Shown: positions 1 to 8,786, counted from the stretch's first letter. The stretch is 49,959 nucleotides of DNA from Flavobacteriales bacterium (GCA_020635535.1 JACJZP010000022.1:1-49959), one strand, 5' to 3'. Numbers and translations are program-made. The notes: generated by a model from the sequence alone, not told the origin.

Positions 1-94
1 GAAGTAATAAGATGACTGATCGAAAACGAGAAAACATGTGTTGAATGTAATGACCAATACGAATTACTTAATCCGATGGACGTAGTTATTGTTT

Positions 95-253
95 ATGGCA
101 CAAACGCCTGAGAAAGAAACTCCTGTTGTCAAATACAAATTTTCTGAAACACATGGTTCTGTTTCCGAATGGTACCTCAACCACCAACAATCATTCAGTA
201 AGGAAATTCTAAAGTTCAGAAATCCATCCTTCGGATTGAGCAGTAGAATTTAA
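95..253 (+). CDS. possible 52-residue hypothetical protein
   Basis: An ATG frame of 52 codons ends in TAA shortly before the GH31 gene. The product is charged and hydrophilic, without signal peptide or membrane segment, and I recognise no family. No clear ribosome binding site precedes it, and an in-frame stop at 83-85 limits how far upstream it could begin. It is the only plausible frame in the first 290 bases. It may be a real small gene, the remnant of a longer one, or chance. Confidence 0.3.
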   Translation: MAQTPEKETPVVKYKFSETHGSVSEWYLNHQQSFSKEILKFRNPSFGLSSRI

Positions 254-291
254 TCGCTTTTATCTTCATCGATCAAAAAACAAGAAATCGA

Positions 292-2184
292 TTGACCCGA
301 AGTCTCCTAGTCATACTTTTTCTGTCCCGGTTTCTGTCTTATTCCTTCGGACAGACGTACAACGTGACCTTCCGTGACGGCACATTCCAATTCAACGGAA
401 AACTTGGCTCATACAAGGTAAAGCGTAAGGGCAAAGCACTTTCTGGCGCAGTAAGCAACATCTGCAAAGACCCGAATGATGAAAGCATACTGATCGTTTC
501 AGCTTCAGATACGGAAGAAATTGGCATCACGGAACTGACGTTAAATGTTGGTAAGAATGTCCGTTTTTTCGGTGGTGGTGAGCAGTTCAGTCATGTGGAG
601 CTGACTGGAAAGAAAGTCCCATTTCTGGTAGAGGAAAATGGCATTGGCCGCGGTGACAAACCTGCCACTCGTACCGCCAACCTCGTGGGTGCTGGTGGCC
701 ACGAATGGAGTACCTACTGCCCTATTCCATTGGTGCTTTCAACGGAGAACAAGGCCTATTTGATCCTGAATGATTGTTACTCGGAGATCGACCTTAGCAT
801 TCCAGGCGAAATAACCTTCATTGTTCATGATGATGAACTGAGACTGAAAATTTTCGAAGCCGATTCTCCGAAGGAACTCATTCAAAAGGTAACTGAACAC
901 ACAGGTCGAATGCCTCAACTACCCGATTGGACCTACGGAACCATTTTGGGAATTCAGGGAGGCGCAGAACGTGTGCGGCAGTTGGTGAAGGATGCCAAGG
1001 AACACGGCAATCCAGTTTCGGCCATTTGGATTCAGGATTGGGTTGGCAAGAAACAGACCAGCATTGGGTCACGCTTGCGATGGGAATGGAAACCGGACGA
1101 AACCACCTATCCCAAATTCATGGAATTCTGTGCGGAAATGCACACCCGGAACATCAAGGTGATGGGCTACATCAACCCATTTCTGTTGGATGGTACAGAC
1201 ATGACCAATGAAGCCTTGAAAAACGGCTATATCGTTTATGAAAAAGACGGCTCACCTTATCTCATTCCGTTCGGTGGTTTTAAAGGCTACATCATCGACC
1301 TGAGTAATCCGCAAGCTCGGGAATGGATCAAAGACATTATCAAAACCAACATGATCGGCAACGGACTTAGCGGTTGGATGGCCGATTTTGCCGAGTGGCT
1401 ACCATTTGACTGCAAACTGCATTCGGGCGAAGACCCGAAAGATTACCACAACCGTTTTGCAGCCGATTGGGCCAAAGTGAACCGAGAGGCCATTGAAGAA
1501 GCAGGGAAATTGGGCGAAGTGGTCTTCTTTTCCCGTTCGGGATTTACGGGCTCTTCAGGCATTTCCACACTCTTTTGGGCGGGTGATCAGATGGTTGACT
1601 TTGGAGAGAATGATGGTTTGGGTTCTGCCATCAATGCGATGATATCATCGGGTTTGAGCGGTATGGCGATTAACCATTCCGACATTGGTGGTTACACGGC
1701 TCTCAAGTTTCCATTCTTTAAGAATTATCTCCGGGATAAAGAGGTATTGTTCCGTTGGATAGAGTTCGAGGCCTTCACTCCTATTTTCAGAACACATGAA
1801 GGGTTGCTTCCCAACGATATGGTTCAGTATTACACCGATGATGAAACGCAGGAATTCTTTGCCCGCTTCGGGAAGATCCACAAGGAACTGAAACGCTACT
1901 TCCAAAAGCTCATCAAAGAAGCTTCCGAAACTGGCGTTCCTGTCATTCGTCATCCGTGGTTGGTTTGTCCCAATGATTCAAACTGTCTCGAAACCGATTA
2001 TCAGTTTTTCGTTGGCGATGACCTGCTGGTGATTCCCGTAACCGAACGCGGCCAGACAAAGGTCCGAGGCTATTTCCCCGAAGGAACCTGGGTGCATTAT
2101 ATTACTGGAACCGAATTCATGGGAGGCCGATGGAACGAGGTGTATGCGCCCATTGGCACGCCTGCGGTTTTCAAGAGAAAATAA
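292..2184 (+). CDS. GH31 family alpha-glycosidase, probable periplasmic sulfoquinovosidase (YihQ-like)
   Basis: A GH31 (beta/alpha)8 hydrolase that releases alpha-linked sugars by a retaining mechanism. The nucleophile is expected at D365 (GWMADFAEW) and the acid/base at D432 (FWAGDQ). From memory of E. coli YihQ, the residues that bind the sulfonate of sulfoquinovose are Arg301, Trp304 and Tyr508; matching residues occur here as R261 and W264 (GSRLRWEW) and Y468 (HSDIGGY), so sulfoquinovosides are the likeliest substrate. YihQ is cytoplasmic, whereas this protein starts with a signal peptide (about residues 1-20, cut near SFGQ), suggesting periplasmic action. The start is TTG; no ATG lies between the upstream in-frame stop at 244-246 and the signal peptide. 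No other sulfoquinovose catabolism gene is visible nearby. Other GH31 specificities remain possible. Confidence 0.85.
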   Translation: MTRSLLVILFLSRFLSYSFGQTYNVTFRDGTFQFNGKLGSYKVKRKGKALSGAVSNICKDPNDESILIVSASDTEEIGITELTLNVGKNVRFFGGGEQFSHVELTGKKVPFLVEENGIGRGDKPATRTANLVGAGGHEWSTYCPIPLVLSTENKAYLILNDCYSEIDLSIPGEITFIVHDDELRLKIFEADSPKELIQKVTEHTGRMPQLPDWTYGTILGIQGGAERVRQLVKDAKEHGNPVSAIWIQDWVGKKQTSIGSRLRWEWKPDETTYPKFMEFCAEMHTRNIKVMGYINPFLLDGTDMTNEALKNGYIVYEKDGSPYLIPFGGFKGYIIDLSNPQAREWIKDIIKTNMIGNGLSGWMADFAEWLPFDCKLHSGEDPKDYHNRFAADWAKVNREAIEEAGKLGEVVFFSRSGFTGSSGISTLFWAGDQMVDFGENDGLGSAINAMISSGLSGMAINHSDIGGYTALKFPFFKNYLRDKEVLFRWIEFEAFTPIFRTHEGLLPNDMVQYYTDDETQEFFARFGKIHKELKRYFQKLIKEASETGVPVIRHPWLVCPNDSNCLETDYQFFVGDDLLVIPVTERGQTKVRGYFPEGTWVHYITGTEFMGGRWNEVYAPIGTPAVFKRK

Positions 2185-2259
2185 TCGGACGTTCATCCAT
2201 TTCCTGAACAATAAATCGGGCAAAAGCTTATTATAGCAGTCTTAACCCCGAACAATCAA

Positions 2260-3690
2260 ATGAGTGGAAAGAGTAAGAAAGTGCATGTCTTCAGGGACGA
2301 TGCCCTTGGTGAATTGGATGCTGTAGGCATCGCTGAACGGATAAGTAAAAAGGAGATAACCCCGAAAGAGGCGGTGGCTGCGGCCATAGAACGGGCAAAA
2401 GATGCCAATCCGAGCATCAATGCCATTGTAACTGAACTATACGACCGTGCTCTGAAAGAGTCGGAAAGTGTAGTTGCAGGACCATTTTCAGGAGTACCTA
2501 TGTTCTTGAAAGACATGCTGAACGTACAAGGTGTTCCAGTTCATCATGGAACCAGAGCATACAAGGAAACTCCTAAGGCCGCCACTACCACAGACCCAAT
2601 TGCTCAGCAGATCTTTGCGCAAGGATTTGTGAGTCTGGGAATGAGCACCATGCCCGAATTCGGGTTTACGGCCTCTACGGAATTCCCAGATGGCGATGCC
2701 ACACGTAACCCTTGGAACACGGATCATTCGGCAGGAGGTTCTTCGGGTGGTTCGGCTGCGTTGGTGGCAGCGGGCGTTGTACCAATAGCTCATGCTGCAG
2801 ATGGAGGTGGTTCCATCCGTATTCCTGCAGGAGCTTGCGGTTTGGTTGGCCTGAAAGCCAGTCGTGGGCGATTGCTGAAAGCAGCCAAGTTCAAACGACA
2901 ACCAGTGGAGATTGCCATTGACGGAATTGTAAGCCGTTCGGTGCGCGATACAGCGCATTTCTATGCCGAGGCGGAGAAATACTACAAGAACAGAAGATTA
3001 CCAGACATTGGCTTGATTGAAGGACCATCGAAACGTAAGTACCGAATTGGATTTACGGCCGATTCCATCAAAGGAATGGGAGCCGATGCTGAGACAGCCA
3101 ATGGTGTGAACGAAACGGCCAAGTTGCTGGCCTCGTTAGGTCATGAGATCGTGCCGTTTGCATTGCCGGTGAAAGACCGATTCATAGATGATTTTGCCAA
3201 TCTGTGGAGTGTTGGCGGATTCTATTTCGAACGCTACGGCAAAAAGGTGTTCGGAGAAACCTACGAGCCTGCCCAACTTTCTGGGCTTACCAAAGGGCTA
3301 TCTGAACACTTTCGCCAGAACAAGGCCAAAACCGCTGCATCCATTGTTCGATTGCGCAACTCATTCCGGCAGTACCGCAGAATGTTCAATAGTTCCGGAC
3401 TGGACATGATCCTTACGCCTACCACATCGCATGTTCCGCCAGCCATTGGCTATTTGAGCATGACATTGCCATATGAGGAACTGTTCGACCGCATACAGAA
3501 ATGGGCGTGCTTTACACCTTATCACAATGCCACAGGCGGACCGTCTATTTCGCTGCCCGTACAACACTATGTAGAAGAAGACCTGCCTATGGGTATGCTA
3601 CTTTCTGCCAACCTAGGACAGGAAGCCATGCTACTGGACATTGCCTATCAACTTGAAGCGGCCAAAACTTGGAAGAAGATCTGGGAATAA
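2260..3690 (+). CDS. amidase signature family hydrolase
   Basis: A 476-residue amidase-signature enzyme (GatA/FAAH superfamily) that hydrolyses carboxamides. The Ser-cisSer-Lys triad is visible: K84 in FLKDM, the serine pair S161-S162 in GGSSGGS, and the nucleophile S185 in DGGGSIRIPAG. Length is normal for the family and there is no signal peptide, so it is probably cytoplasmic. No gatB or gatC lies beside it, so it is more likely a stand-alone amidase than the tRNA amidotransferase subunit. It follows the GH31 gene by 75 nt on the same strand and ends 3 nt from a convergent gene. The substrate cannot be told from sequence alone. Confidence 0.88.
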   Translation: MSGKSKKVHVFRDDALGELDAVGIAERISKKEITPKEAVAAAIERAKDANPSINAIVTELYDRALKESESVVAGPFSGVPMFLKDMLNVQGVPVHHGTRAYKETPKAATTTDPIAQQIFAQGFVSLGMSTMPEFGFTASTEFPDGDATRNPWNTDHSAGGSSGGSAALVAAGVVPIAHAADGGGSIRIPAGACGLVGLKASRGRLLKAAKFKRQPVEIAIDGIVSRSVRDTAHFYAEAEKYYKNRRLPDIGLIEGPSKRKYRIGFTADSIKGMGADAETANGVNETAKLLASLGHEIVPFALPVKDRFIDDFANLWSVGGFYFERYGKKVFGETYEPAQLSGLTKGLSEHFRQNKAKTAASIVRLRNSFRQYRRMFNSSGLDMILTPTTSHVPPAIGYLSMTLPYEELFDRIQKWACFTPYHNATGGPSISLPVQHYVEEDLPMGMLLSANLGQEAMLLDIAYQLEAAKTWKKIWE

Positions 3691-3693
3691 GGG

Positions 3694-4878
3694 CTACTTG
3701 GTGTTCTCTCCAATTACTGGACACCGTTCAAAGGGTTTTTCCCTATCAAAGAGGTAACGGTATGTGGCATGGGTCTTAATGATCTCGCCACCCAACTGTT
3801 CGCATACACGCATCATCTTAGGGTTGAAATCGCCACACCAGTTCATTTCAATGGTCTCGTAGGGCAAACCCTCGCCCCAGGCCAGTTTGCTGAACGCGAT
3901 GACAATGGCTGCCTCTACTCCTTTTCCGTGCCATTCTGGAACCACCCCGAAAACAAGTCCCAAAGCCTTATTACATGAGCCCTTGGTTTTGTGATACACG
4001 AATTTGAGTTTGCCCAGTAGATCCATTTTCCCATTCACGTGCTTGAACAACTGGTTGAGCTCTGGTATGGAAATGAAAAAAGCGATCGGCTGTTCCTTGT
4101 AAAATCCAAAATAAAGCAACCGTAGATCCAGCACGGGTTTCAGCTTCTTGAACAGTTTCTCACACTGATCCATGGTCATGGGTTTTACCCCCGAATGACC
4201 TCCCCAAGCCTTGTTGTAAACTTCATGAAAATAGGCTGCAGCTTTCGGAAGGTCCTTTTTGGTGAGGTGGCGAAACGCAAGGTCAGGATTGTCGAGGCTT
4301 TGCTGCGCACGCTCGTAGAAGCGTGGTTCAAAATCCTTGGTCTTGCGGATGTCGCGTGCGTAGGTGAACTGCTTGAAGTACAACCGAAAGCCGTAATTCT
4401 CGAACAGCTTCTGGTAATAAGGTGCGTTGTAGAACATGCCGTAGTTCTGCTGTTCGAACCCGTCAATAAGCACGCCCCAGAACTTATCGCGTTCGCCAAA
4501 GTTCACTGGGCCATCCATTGCTTCCATACCGCGCTGCTGCAGCCAGTGCTTTGCAGCATCGAAAAGCATGTTGGCTGCTTCCTGATCATCAATGCAGTCG
4601 AAAAAGCCACAGCCGCCCGTTGGTTGCTGTTCCTTAAAGGCTGTTCTTCCATTGACAAAAGCTGCAATACGACCGATCACCTTTCCATCGCGCCTCAGCA
4701 ACCAACGGATGGCTTCGCTGCCCTGCTCGGTGTAAACACGGTTCACGGCCGGATTGAACACATCGCGCACTTCTTGGTCTATTGGGCGGATGTAATTGGC
4801 ATCGTTGGCATAAAGCTTAACAGGAAACTCAATCCACTCATTCTCACTTGCTTCCGTTGTTACTTCCTCCAATTGCAT
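3694..4878 (-). CDS. GNAT-like N-acetyltransferase family protein (YghO-like)
   Basis: A 394-residue cytoplasmic protein of the large Bacteroidota family usually annotated as N-acetyltransferase or YghO-like. Features that fit are an N-terminal substrate-type region, the conserved DGPVNFGERDKFWG segment near residue 120, and a C-terminal GNAT-like half with a VVPEWHGKGVEAA segment in the place of the acetyl-CoA-binding loop. The acceptor substrate is unknown. It is convergent with the amidase (3-nt gap) and lies 62 nt upstream, in transcription sense, of nothing obviously related; the DUF1275 gene precedes it on the same strand. The start ATG is the only one before the conserved N-terminus. 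Confidence 0.75.
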   Translation of the reverse strand: MQLEEVTTEASENEWIEFPVKLYANDANYIRPIDQEVRDVFNPAVNRVYTEQGSEAIRWLLRRDGKVIGRIAAFVNGRTAFKEQQPTGGCGFFDCIDDQEAANMLFDAAKHWLQQRGMEAMDGPVNFGERDKFWGVLIDGFEQQNYGMFYNAPYYQKLFENYGFRLYFKQFTYARDIRKTKDFEPRFYERAQQSLDNPDLAFRHLTKKDLPKAAAYFHEVYNKAWGGHSGVKPMTMDQCEKLFKKLKPVLDLRLLYFGFYKEQPIAFFISIPELNQLFKHVNGKMDLLGKLKFVYHKTKGSCNKALGLVFGVVPEWHGKGVEAAIVIAFSKLAWGEGLPYETIEMNWCGDFNPKMMRVCEQLGGEIIKTHATYRYLFDREKPFERCPVIGENTK

Positions 4879-4940
4879 ATAGCAAGATTATGGAGGGTGC
4901 ATGAAACACGCCTACGAATTGGTCAATTGTGCCTTATCCT

Positions 4941-5678
4941 TCAAGATTTGCCGCCATCTAATTTCCGCTTCTGAGAAGTGAACCGAAACCGAAGATCGTC
5001 AAAGAACAGGCTACCAATAAGTACCGCTACTGCTAAAAGCAATGTGTTAAGTCCAAAGCCAAAACGAGAATAGAAAAGCCCTCCCACAAGGCCACCTGCA
5101 AAGAAGAAGGTGATGATGTATATCCTTAGCCTGATGGTCGATTTAAGGTGTTCCCTATCGGGATGTGAGTTCGGAAAGAACAACTGAGACAGTTCTATTC
5201 CCAGGTCGGTAAACAACCCTGTAAGATGGGTGGTACGGACAACGGCATCTGAAATTTTTGTAACAAATGAGTTCTGCAATCCCATGGCAAACAGAAGCAA
5301 GCAGGCAATCATATCCTGATGAAGCAAGCCCTCAACGTTGCTTAGCAATGCAACAGCCATCAGTAATACCGATTCAATAATGGTGGGTAGTACATAAACG
5401 TTGAGTTTCCTGTTCTCGCGAAATAGTTCAATAAGTAGACCCGATGCGAAAGCCCCAAGCAGGAACGACAGAATGTAGAGAAAATAGATGGTTCCTTTCC
5501 AAAATTGGAAATCTGACAGATCGCTGATGAATAGCGCAAAATGCCCAGTAACATTGGTGGTGAGTTGCCGGATGGCCAGAAAACCAGCTGCATTGACAAT
5601 ACCTGCCACAAAAGACAGCACAATAGCTATCTGCATATTGTGCTTTACGGTTCTGTCTTTGCCTTGATGTCTGAACAT
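4941..5678 (-). CDS. DUF1275 (YoaK-like) integral membrane protein
   Basis: A 245-residue polytopic membrane protein with about six hydrophobic segments. It begins with a short basic stretch (MFRHQGKDRTVKHN) followed by the family motifs FVAGIVNAAGFLA, TTNVTGH and MGLQNSFV. DUF1275 members are inner-membrane proteins of unknown transport role. The frame is open upstream to an ATG at 5819, but the extra 47 residues have no family character, so the start at 5678 is preferred and gives the usual family length. The gene is divergent from the outer-membrane barrel gene at 5884. Confidence 0.8.
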   Translation of the reverse strand: MFRHQGKDRTVKHNMQIAIVLSFVAGIVNAAGFLAIRQLTTNVTGHFALFISDLSDFQFWKGTIYFLYILSFLLGAFASGLLIELFRENRKLNVYVLPTIIESVLLMAVALLSNVEGLLHQDMIACLLLFAMGLQNSFVTKISDAVVRTTHLTGLFTDLGIELSQLFFPNSHPDREHLKSTIRLRIYIITFFFAGGLVGGLFYSRFGFGLNTLLLAVAVLIGSLFFDDLRFRFTSQKRKLDGGKS

Positions 5679-5883
5679 GTAGCGCGGTAATGTGAAGATG
5701 CTGAGAATATCTTGAGCTTGACTGCACCTTTCAATTAATATTTCAAAACTCTGAAAACAGTTAGGGCCAACCCTATCGATGGAGGCAATCAGTTGCCCGC
5801 GTTGCAAAAGCTTTAACATTCGTTAACGGGTACAATTTCAAGTTGTAATCCTCAGTTTAAGCCCCAAACCAAATCCCCATACC

Positions 5884-6513
5884 ATGCTACGGAAACTCCC
5901 CATAGTTTTCTTGCTTAGCCTACCGTTTCTGGCCAGCGCACAGCAGGAATTGAAGATCAAAAACCACCATGGCGGCCTCTTCTCTTTAGGAATGAGAACC
6001 ACCATCAGCACCTTTAACCATGGCAGTTGGCAAGATGTAGGTACAGGTGTTGGCGGTCAGTTCCGTCTTCAGATTCACGACCGCATCAATACCGAATGGT
6101 TTGCCGACTATCTGACATCCAAGATAGGTTCTTCCGGTAATCGGAAAGATGCACACATTGGATGGTCGGTAATGTACTATCCACTGAAGGACAAGACCTT
6201 CAAGAAACTGATGAAACCTTACCTCATAATGGGGCATTGTTTCGATTATACCAATGTTTCTGAGAATGCCAACCCAAGCAACAGTATGGAACGTTGGAGC
6301 TCAGCCATACAGTGTGGAATGGGCAATCACTTCAACCTTACAGAGCATTTCGACCTCACACTTATAGCACAATACATGTTCCATTTGGGAAAGCATATTG
6401 AGGCGCACGAAGAAGAAGGATCCTTTGCCATTCACGAACACGGAGGCCTGAGCCTGGAAGGTCATCTCCTATTTACAGTCGGTATCAACTATAAAATCGC
6501 AGACCTATGGTAA
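5884..6513 (+). CDS. small outer-membrane beta-barrel protein
   Basis: A 209-residue exported protein. The signal peptide ends near FLASAQQ. The mature part alternates hydrophobic and polar residues in short strands, contains many aromatic residues, and ends on an aromatic residue (KIADLW), as outer-membrane barrels do. A His-rich loop (HEHGG and neighbours) lies near residue 190. I do not recognise a named family. The next gene encodes another barrel-like protein and the two probably form one unit; the stop codon here overlaps the first ATG of that longer frame. Confidence 0.65.
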   Translation: MLRKLPIVFLLSLPFLASAQQELKIKNHHGGLFSLGMRTTISTFNHGSWQDVGTGVGGQFRLQIHDRINTEWFADYLTSKIGSSGNRKDAHIGWSVMYYPLKDKTFKKLMKPYLIMGHCFDYTNVSENANPSNSMERWSSAIQCGMGNHFNLTEHFDLTLIAQYMFHLGKHIEAHEEEGSFAIHEHGGLSLEGHLLFTVGINYKIADLW

Positions 6514-6589
6514 CCATCAGCCCCCAAAAAAACGCTCCCTTGCTGTTTCAAGCGAGTAACGAGTCCAAAAATCTGATCGGAGTGTTCAA

Positions 6590-6616
6590 AGATTCCTCCG
6601 CTACGGTCGGAATGAC
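6590..6616 (+). repeat. dispersed repeat fragment
   Basis: The segment from AGATTCCTCC to CGGAATGAC closely resembles the reverse complement of a short dispersed intergenic repeat I recognise from many Bacteroidota genomes (core TGTCATTCCGAGCG.TAGCG.AGGAATCT). It lies between two membrane-protein genes and contains the probable start codon of the second. Identification is from memory, with only a few mismatches, and no second copy was seen in this window. Confidence 0.5.
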
Positions 6617-7220
6617 GGTACTATCTATACTGGTGTTACTGTCCAGTTATTCATTCGGGCAGAAAAATTGGAACAAACCAGAACCTGAGGGGGATGACAT
6701 CATCCGTAAGGGATTGGTGGCCGCCCAAATGACCATTGCGCCCGGATGGGCCATTGGGCAGAAGACCACCAACATTTTCCTTCAGGCGGATCTGGAATAT
6801 TATATCACCAGGAAGATCTCCATTAAAGGCGACATCCATTACTTCTTAGATACGCAGGGCAGCAGTCTGCTAATGCATGACCACAGCCTATTCTTTGGAG
6901 CCAACTATCATTTCCCCTACAAGCGGTTCGACCCTTACATTGGACTGCATCCTGGAGCCAGCCTCATTCAGATGCGCAATCCAGATACGGGAACACCTGA
7001 GATCAACGTGGCCATTCCAGAATCGGTGATGAAGGTTTCACCGGCCATATCAGTAGTTACAGGATTCAACCTGTACGTGTGGAAGTACCTCCACTTTTTA
7101 GGAAAACTGAGCTACGTCCATGCCAATCATCCTACAGAATGGGGCACCAACTATGCACTTGATGAGTTCAGACTTTCCTTTGGATTAGGATGGAATGTAA
7201 ACCTGATACGCAAGAAATAG
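6612..7220 (+). CDS. outer-membrane beta-barrel protein
   Basis: About 202 residues from the ATG at 6612. The product starts with an uncharged hydrophobic signal-like segment (TVLSILVLLSSYSFGQ) and continues as amphipathic strands with many aromatic residues, typical of a small outer-membrane barrel. The frame is open back to 6507, but the additional 35 residues do not look like a leader and include translated repeat DNA, so the later start is preferred. The signal sequence lacks the usual N-terminal Lys/Arg, which suggests the original start was lost or replaced. The partner gene upstream encodes a similar protein. Confidence 0.6.
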   Translation: MTVLSILVLLSSYSFGQKNWNKPEPEGDDIIRKGLVAAQMTIAPGWAIGQKTTNIFLQADLEYYITRKISIKGDIHYFLDTQGSSLLMHDHSLFFGANYHFPYKRFDPYIGLHPGASLIQMRNPDTGTPEINVAIPESVMKVSPAISVVTGFNLYVWKYLHFLGKLSYVHANHPTEWGTNYALDEFRLSFGLGWNVNLIRKK

Positions 7221-7297
7221 ACCTTGACCCGAGGCTGGAGAACAGTTGGCTACGGGCCATCTGCAAAACGCTCCGCCTTGGGTCTTTCAAGATTTTA

Positions 7298-7341
7298 TTG
7301 TTTAACTTTTTAACTATTTCATTAAACAAATATTAAACAAA
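7298..7341. promoter_or_regulatory. clustered TTAAACAA direct and inverted repeats upstream of the YdcF-like genes
   Basis: TTGTTTAA at 7298-7305 is a perfect inverted copy of TTAAACAA at 7322-7329. The 10-mer ATTAAACAAA occurs twice at an 11-bp period (7321-7330 and 7332-7341), and a further GTTTAA follows at 7345. Same-face repeats of this kind 30-70 bp before an ATG look like a transcription-factor operator. The regulator is unknown; the 151-bp gap holds nothing else that I recognise. Confidence 0.4.
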
Positions 7342-7371
7342 ACCGTTTAATGCCTAACCAATAACACTACA

Positions 7372-8043
7372 ATGAAACGAGCAATTTCAATTTTCTTCCT
7401 ACTGACATCGGTACTTTCATATACGAACGTGGCAACGGCAAAAGAGCCAGCAGAAACCTATGATGCGGTTATCATTCCTGGCTTTCCGTTTGAACCGGAT
7501 GGAAAAATGAGCGCTATATACAGAATGCGTCTGGCTTGGGCATACGAGCTTTACGTTCAAGGTCGTACAGCACACATCATTCTTTCTGGAGGTGCAGTGC
7601 ATACACCATATGTGGAGGCAGAGATCTTTGCGCTTTACCTTATTAAGATGGGCGTACCAGCAGATGTGCTCATCTTAGAACGCAATGCAGAACATAGCAT
7701 GGAAAACGTATTCTATTCCATGGAAATAGCCAAAAAGTATGGGTTTGAAAAAGTTGCGGTGGCAACAGACATGTGGCAAGCAGGAATGATTCAAATGATA
7801 GGTCATCTGCACGGCCATAACCTGTCTGACGTGGATTTTCTACCAGCCAAATTCTCTATCGTAAACCGTTATTGGAAGTCGTTTGAATTTGAGATAGACC
7901 ATGGTCTGGCTTTCCGATCTGAGTTTACGCCATTAGTTGAACGAAAAGACAAAGACACACGAAAACTCGGTACGCATGGTCACCTTTGGAAACCATCAGA
8001 GTGTGTAGAATTGTCGTTCGCAACTGAAATAGGAAACCATTGA
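7372..8043 (+). CDS. exported YdcF-like (DUF218) protein
   Basis: A 223-residue protein with a signal peptide (cut near ATAKE) and a DUF218/YdcF domain. Family features in order are AVIIPG at about residue 37, ILSGGAVHTPYVEA near 70, ERNAEHSMENV near 103 and VAVATD near 127. DUF218 domains have a Rossmann-like fold, and some members handle envelope glycans or bind S-adenosylmethionine; a specific reaction cannot be given. The next gene is a clear paralogue 32 nt downstream, so the two are probably co-transcribed after tandem duplication. A repeat-rich leader lies upstream. Confidence 0.8.
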   Translation: MKRAISIFFLLTSVLSYTNVATAKEPAETYDAVIIPGFPFEPDGKMSAIYRMRLAWAYELYVQGRTAHIILSGGAVHTPYVEAEIFALYLIKMGVPADVLILERNAEHSMENVFYSMEIAKKYGFEKVAVATDMWQAGMIQMIGHLHGHNLSDVDFLPAKFSIVNRYWKSFEFEIDHGLAFRSEFTPLVERKDKDTRKLGTHGHLWKPSECVELSFATEIGNH

Positions 8044-8075
8044 CAATCATTTGCAGAACATCACGTTAACCTACC

Positions 8076-8756
8076 ATGAAACGCCTACTCCATCTCCTCG
8101 CCTACCATCTCGTTGCAGTTGCCGTTATCAGTATCGCATCTTGCGGAAGCACGCGATCTGCTTTCGAGAAAGTTGAACCTCAAATGCCGTTCGATGCTGT
8201 AATTGTTCCCGGGGTGCCGTTTGACTCCGCTTGGAGCGACATTATGCGCGCCAGAGTTCTCTGGAGCTACCACCTCTACAACCATGGATATGCCAAGAAC
8301 ATCATTTTCTCAGGAAGTGCCGTTTACACGCCTTACGTTGAGTCTAGAATAATGGCAGAATACGCTAGAACATTGGGAATTCCAGAAGCAAATATTTTCA
8401 CAGAAGAGCGTGCAGAACACAGCACAGAAAACGTGTTCTATTCTTACTACATGGCAAAAGACCTCGGATTCAGAAATGTTGCATTGGCCACAGACCCTTT
8501 CCAGACCAAAATGGTAAAGTCGTTTGCAAAAAGGAAGAAACTCGATCTATATTATGTTCCGGCCATTTTCGATACTATCCACACGTACTATGATGGTCTT
8601 CAAGCAAGCATAGACCCTACTTGGGCAGAGGTTGACAATTTTGTGGCGTTGCCTGAGCGAGAAGGATTCTGGAAACGCTTTGCGGGCACCTTAGGCAAGA
8701 ACCTGAAATACAGACCTGAGGAAATTACAGATGCAAAAATGAAATATGCGAATTGA
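8076..8756 (+). CDS. YdcF-like (DUF218) lipoprotein, tandem paralogue
   Basis: A 226-residue paralogue of the preceding gene, sharing the motifs AVIVPGVPFD, SGSAVYTPYVE, ERAEHSTENVFYS and VALATDPFQTKMV. Its N-terminus is a lipoprotein signal with a lipobox ending IASC (C23), so it should be membrane-anchored, whereas its neighbour should be soluble in the periplasm. The same domain in two differently localised copies suggests partitioned or cooperating roles in the envelope. Function is unknown beyond the DUF218 family. Confidence 0.82.
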   Translation: MKRLLHLLAYHLVAVAVISIASCGSTRSAFEKVEPQMPFDAVIVPGVPFDSAWSDIMRARVLWSYHLYNHGYAKNIIFSGSAVYTPYVESRIMAEYARTLGIPEANIFTEERAEHSTENVFYSYYMAKDLGFRNVALATDPFQTKMVKSFAKRKKLDLYYVPAIFDTIHTYYDGLQASIDPTWAEVDNFVALPEREGFWKRFAGTLGKNLKYRPEEITDAKMKYAN

Positions 8757-8786
8757 CGCATATCGGAAGTTTAATTTTTCGGTTTA

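Noticed and set aside
4195..4974. Long plus-strand open frame of about 259 codons opposite the GNAT-like gene
   Set aside because: It has no recognisable protein character and overlaps the minus-strand gene with clear family motifs; it is a shadow of that gene's codon pattern.
5679..5819. Extra 47 residues at the N-terminus of the DUF1275 protein
   Set aside because: They are not membrane-like or family-like, and the ATG at 5678 gives the usual family start.
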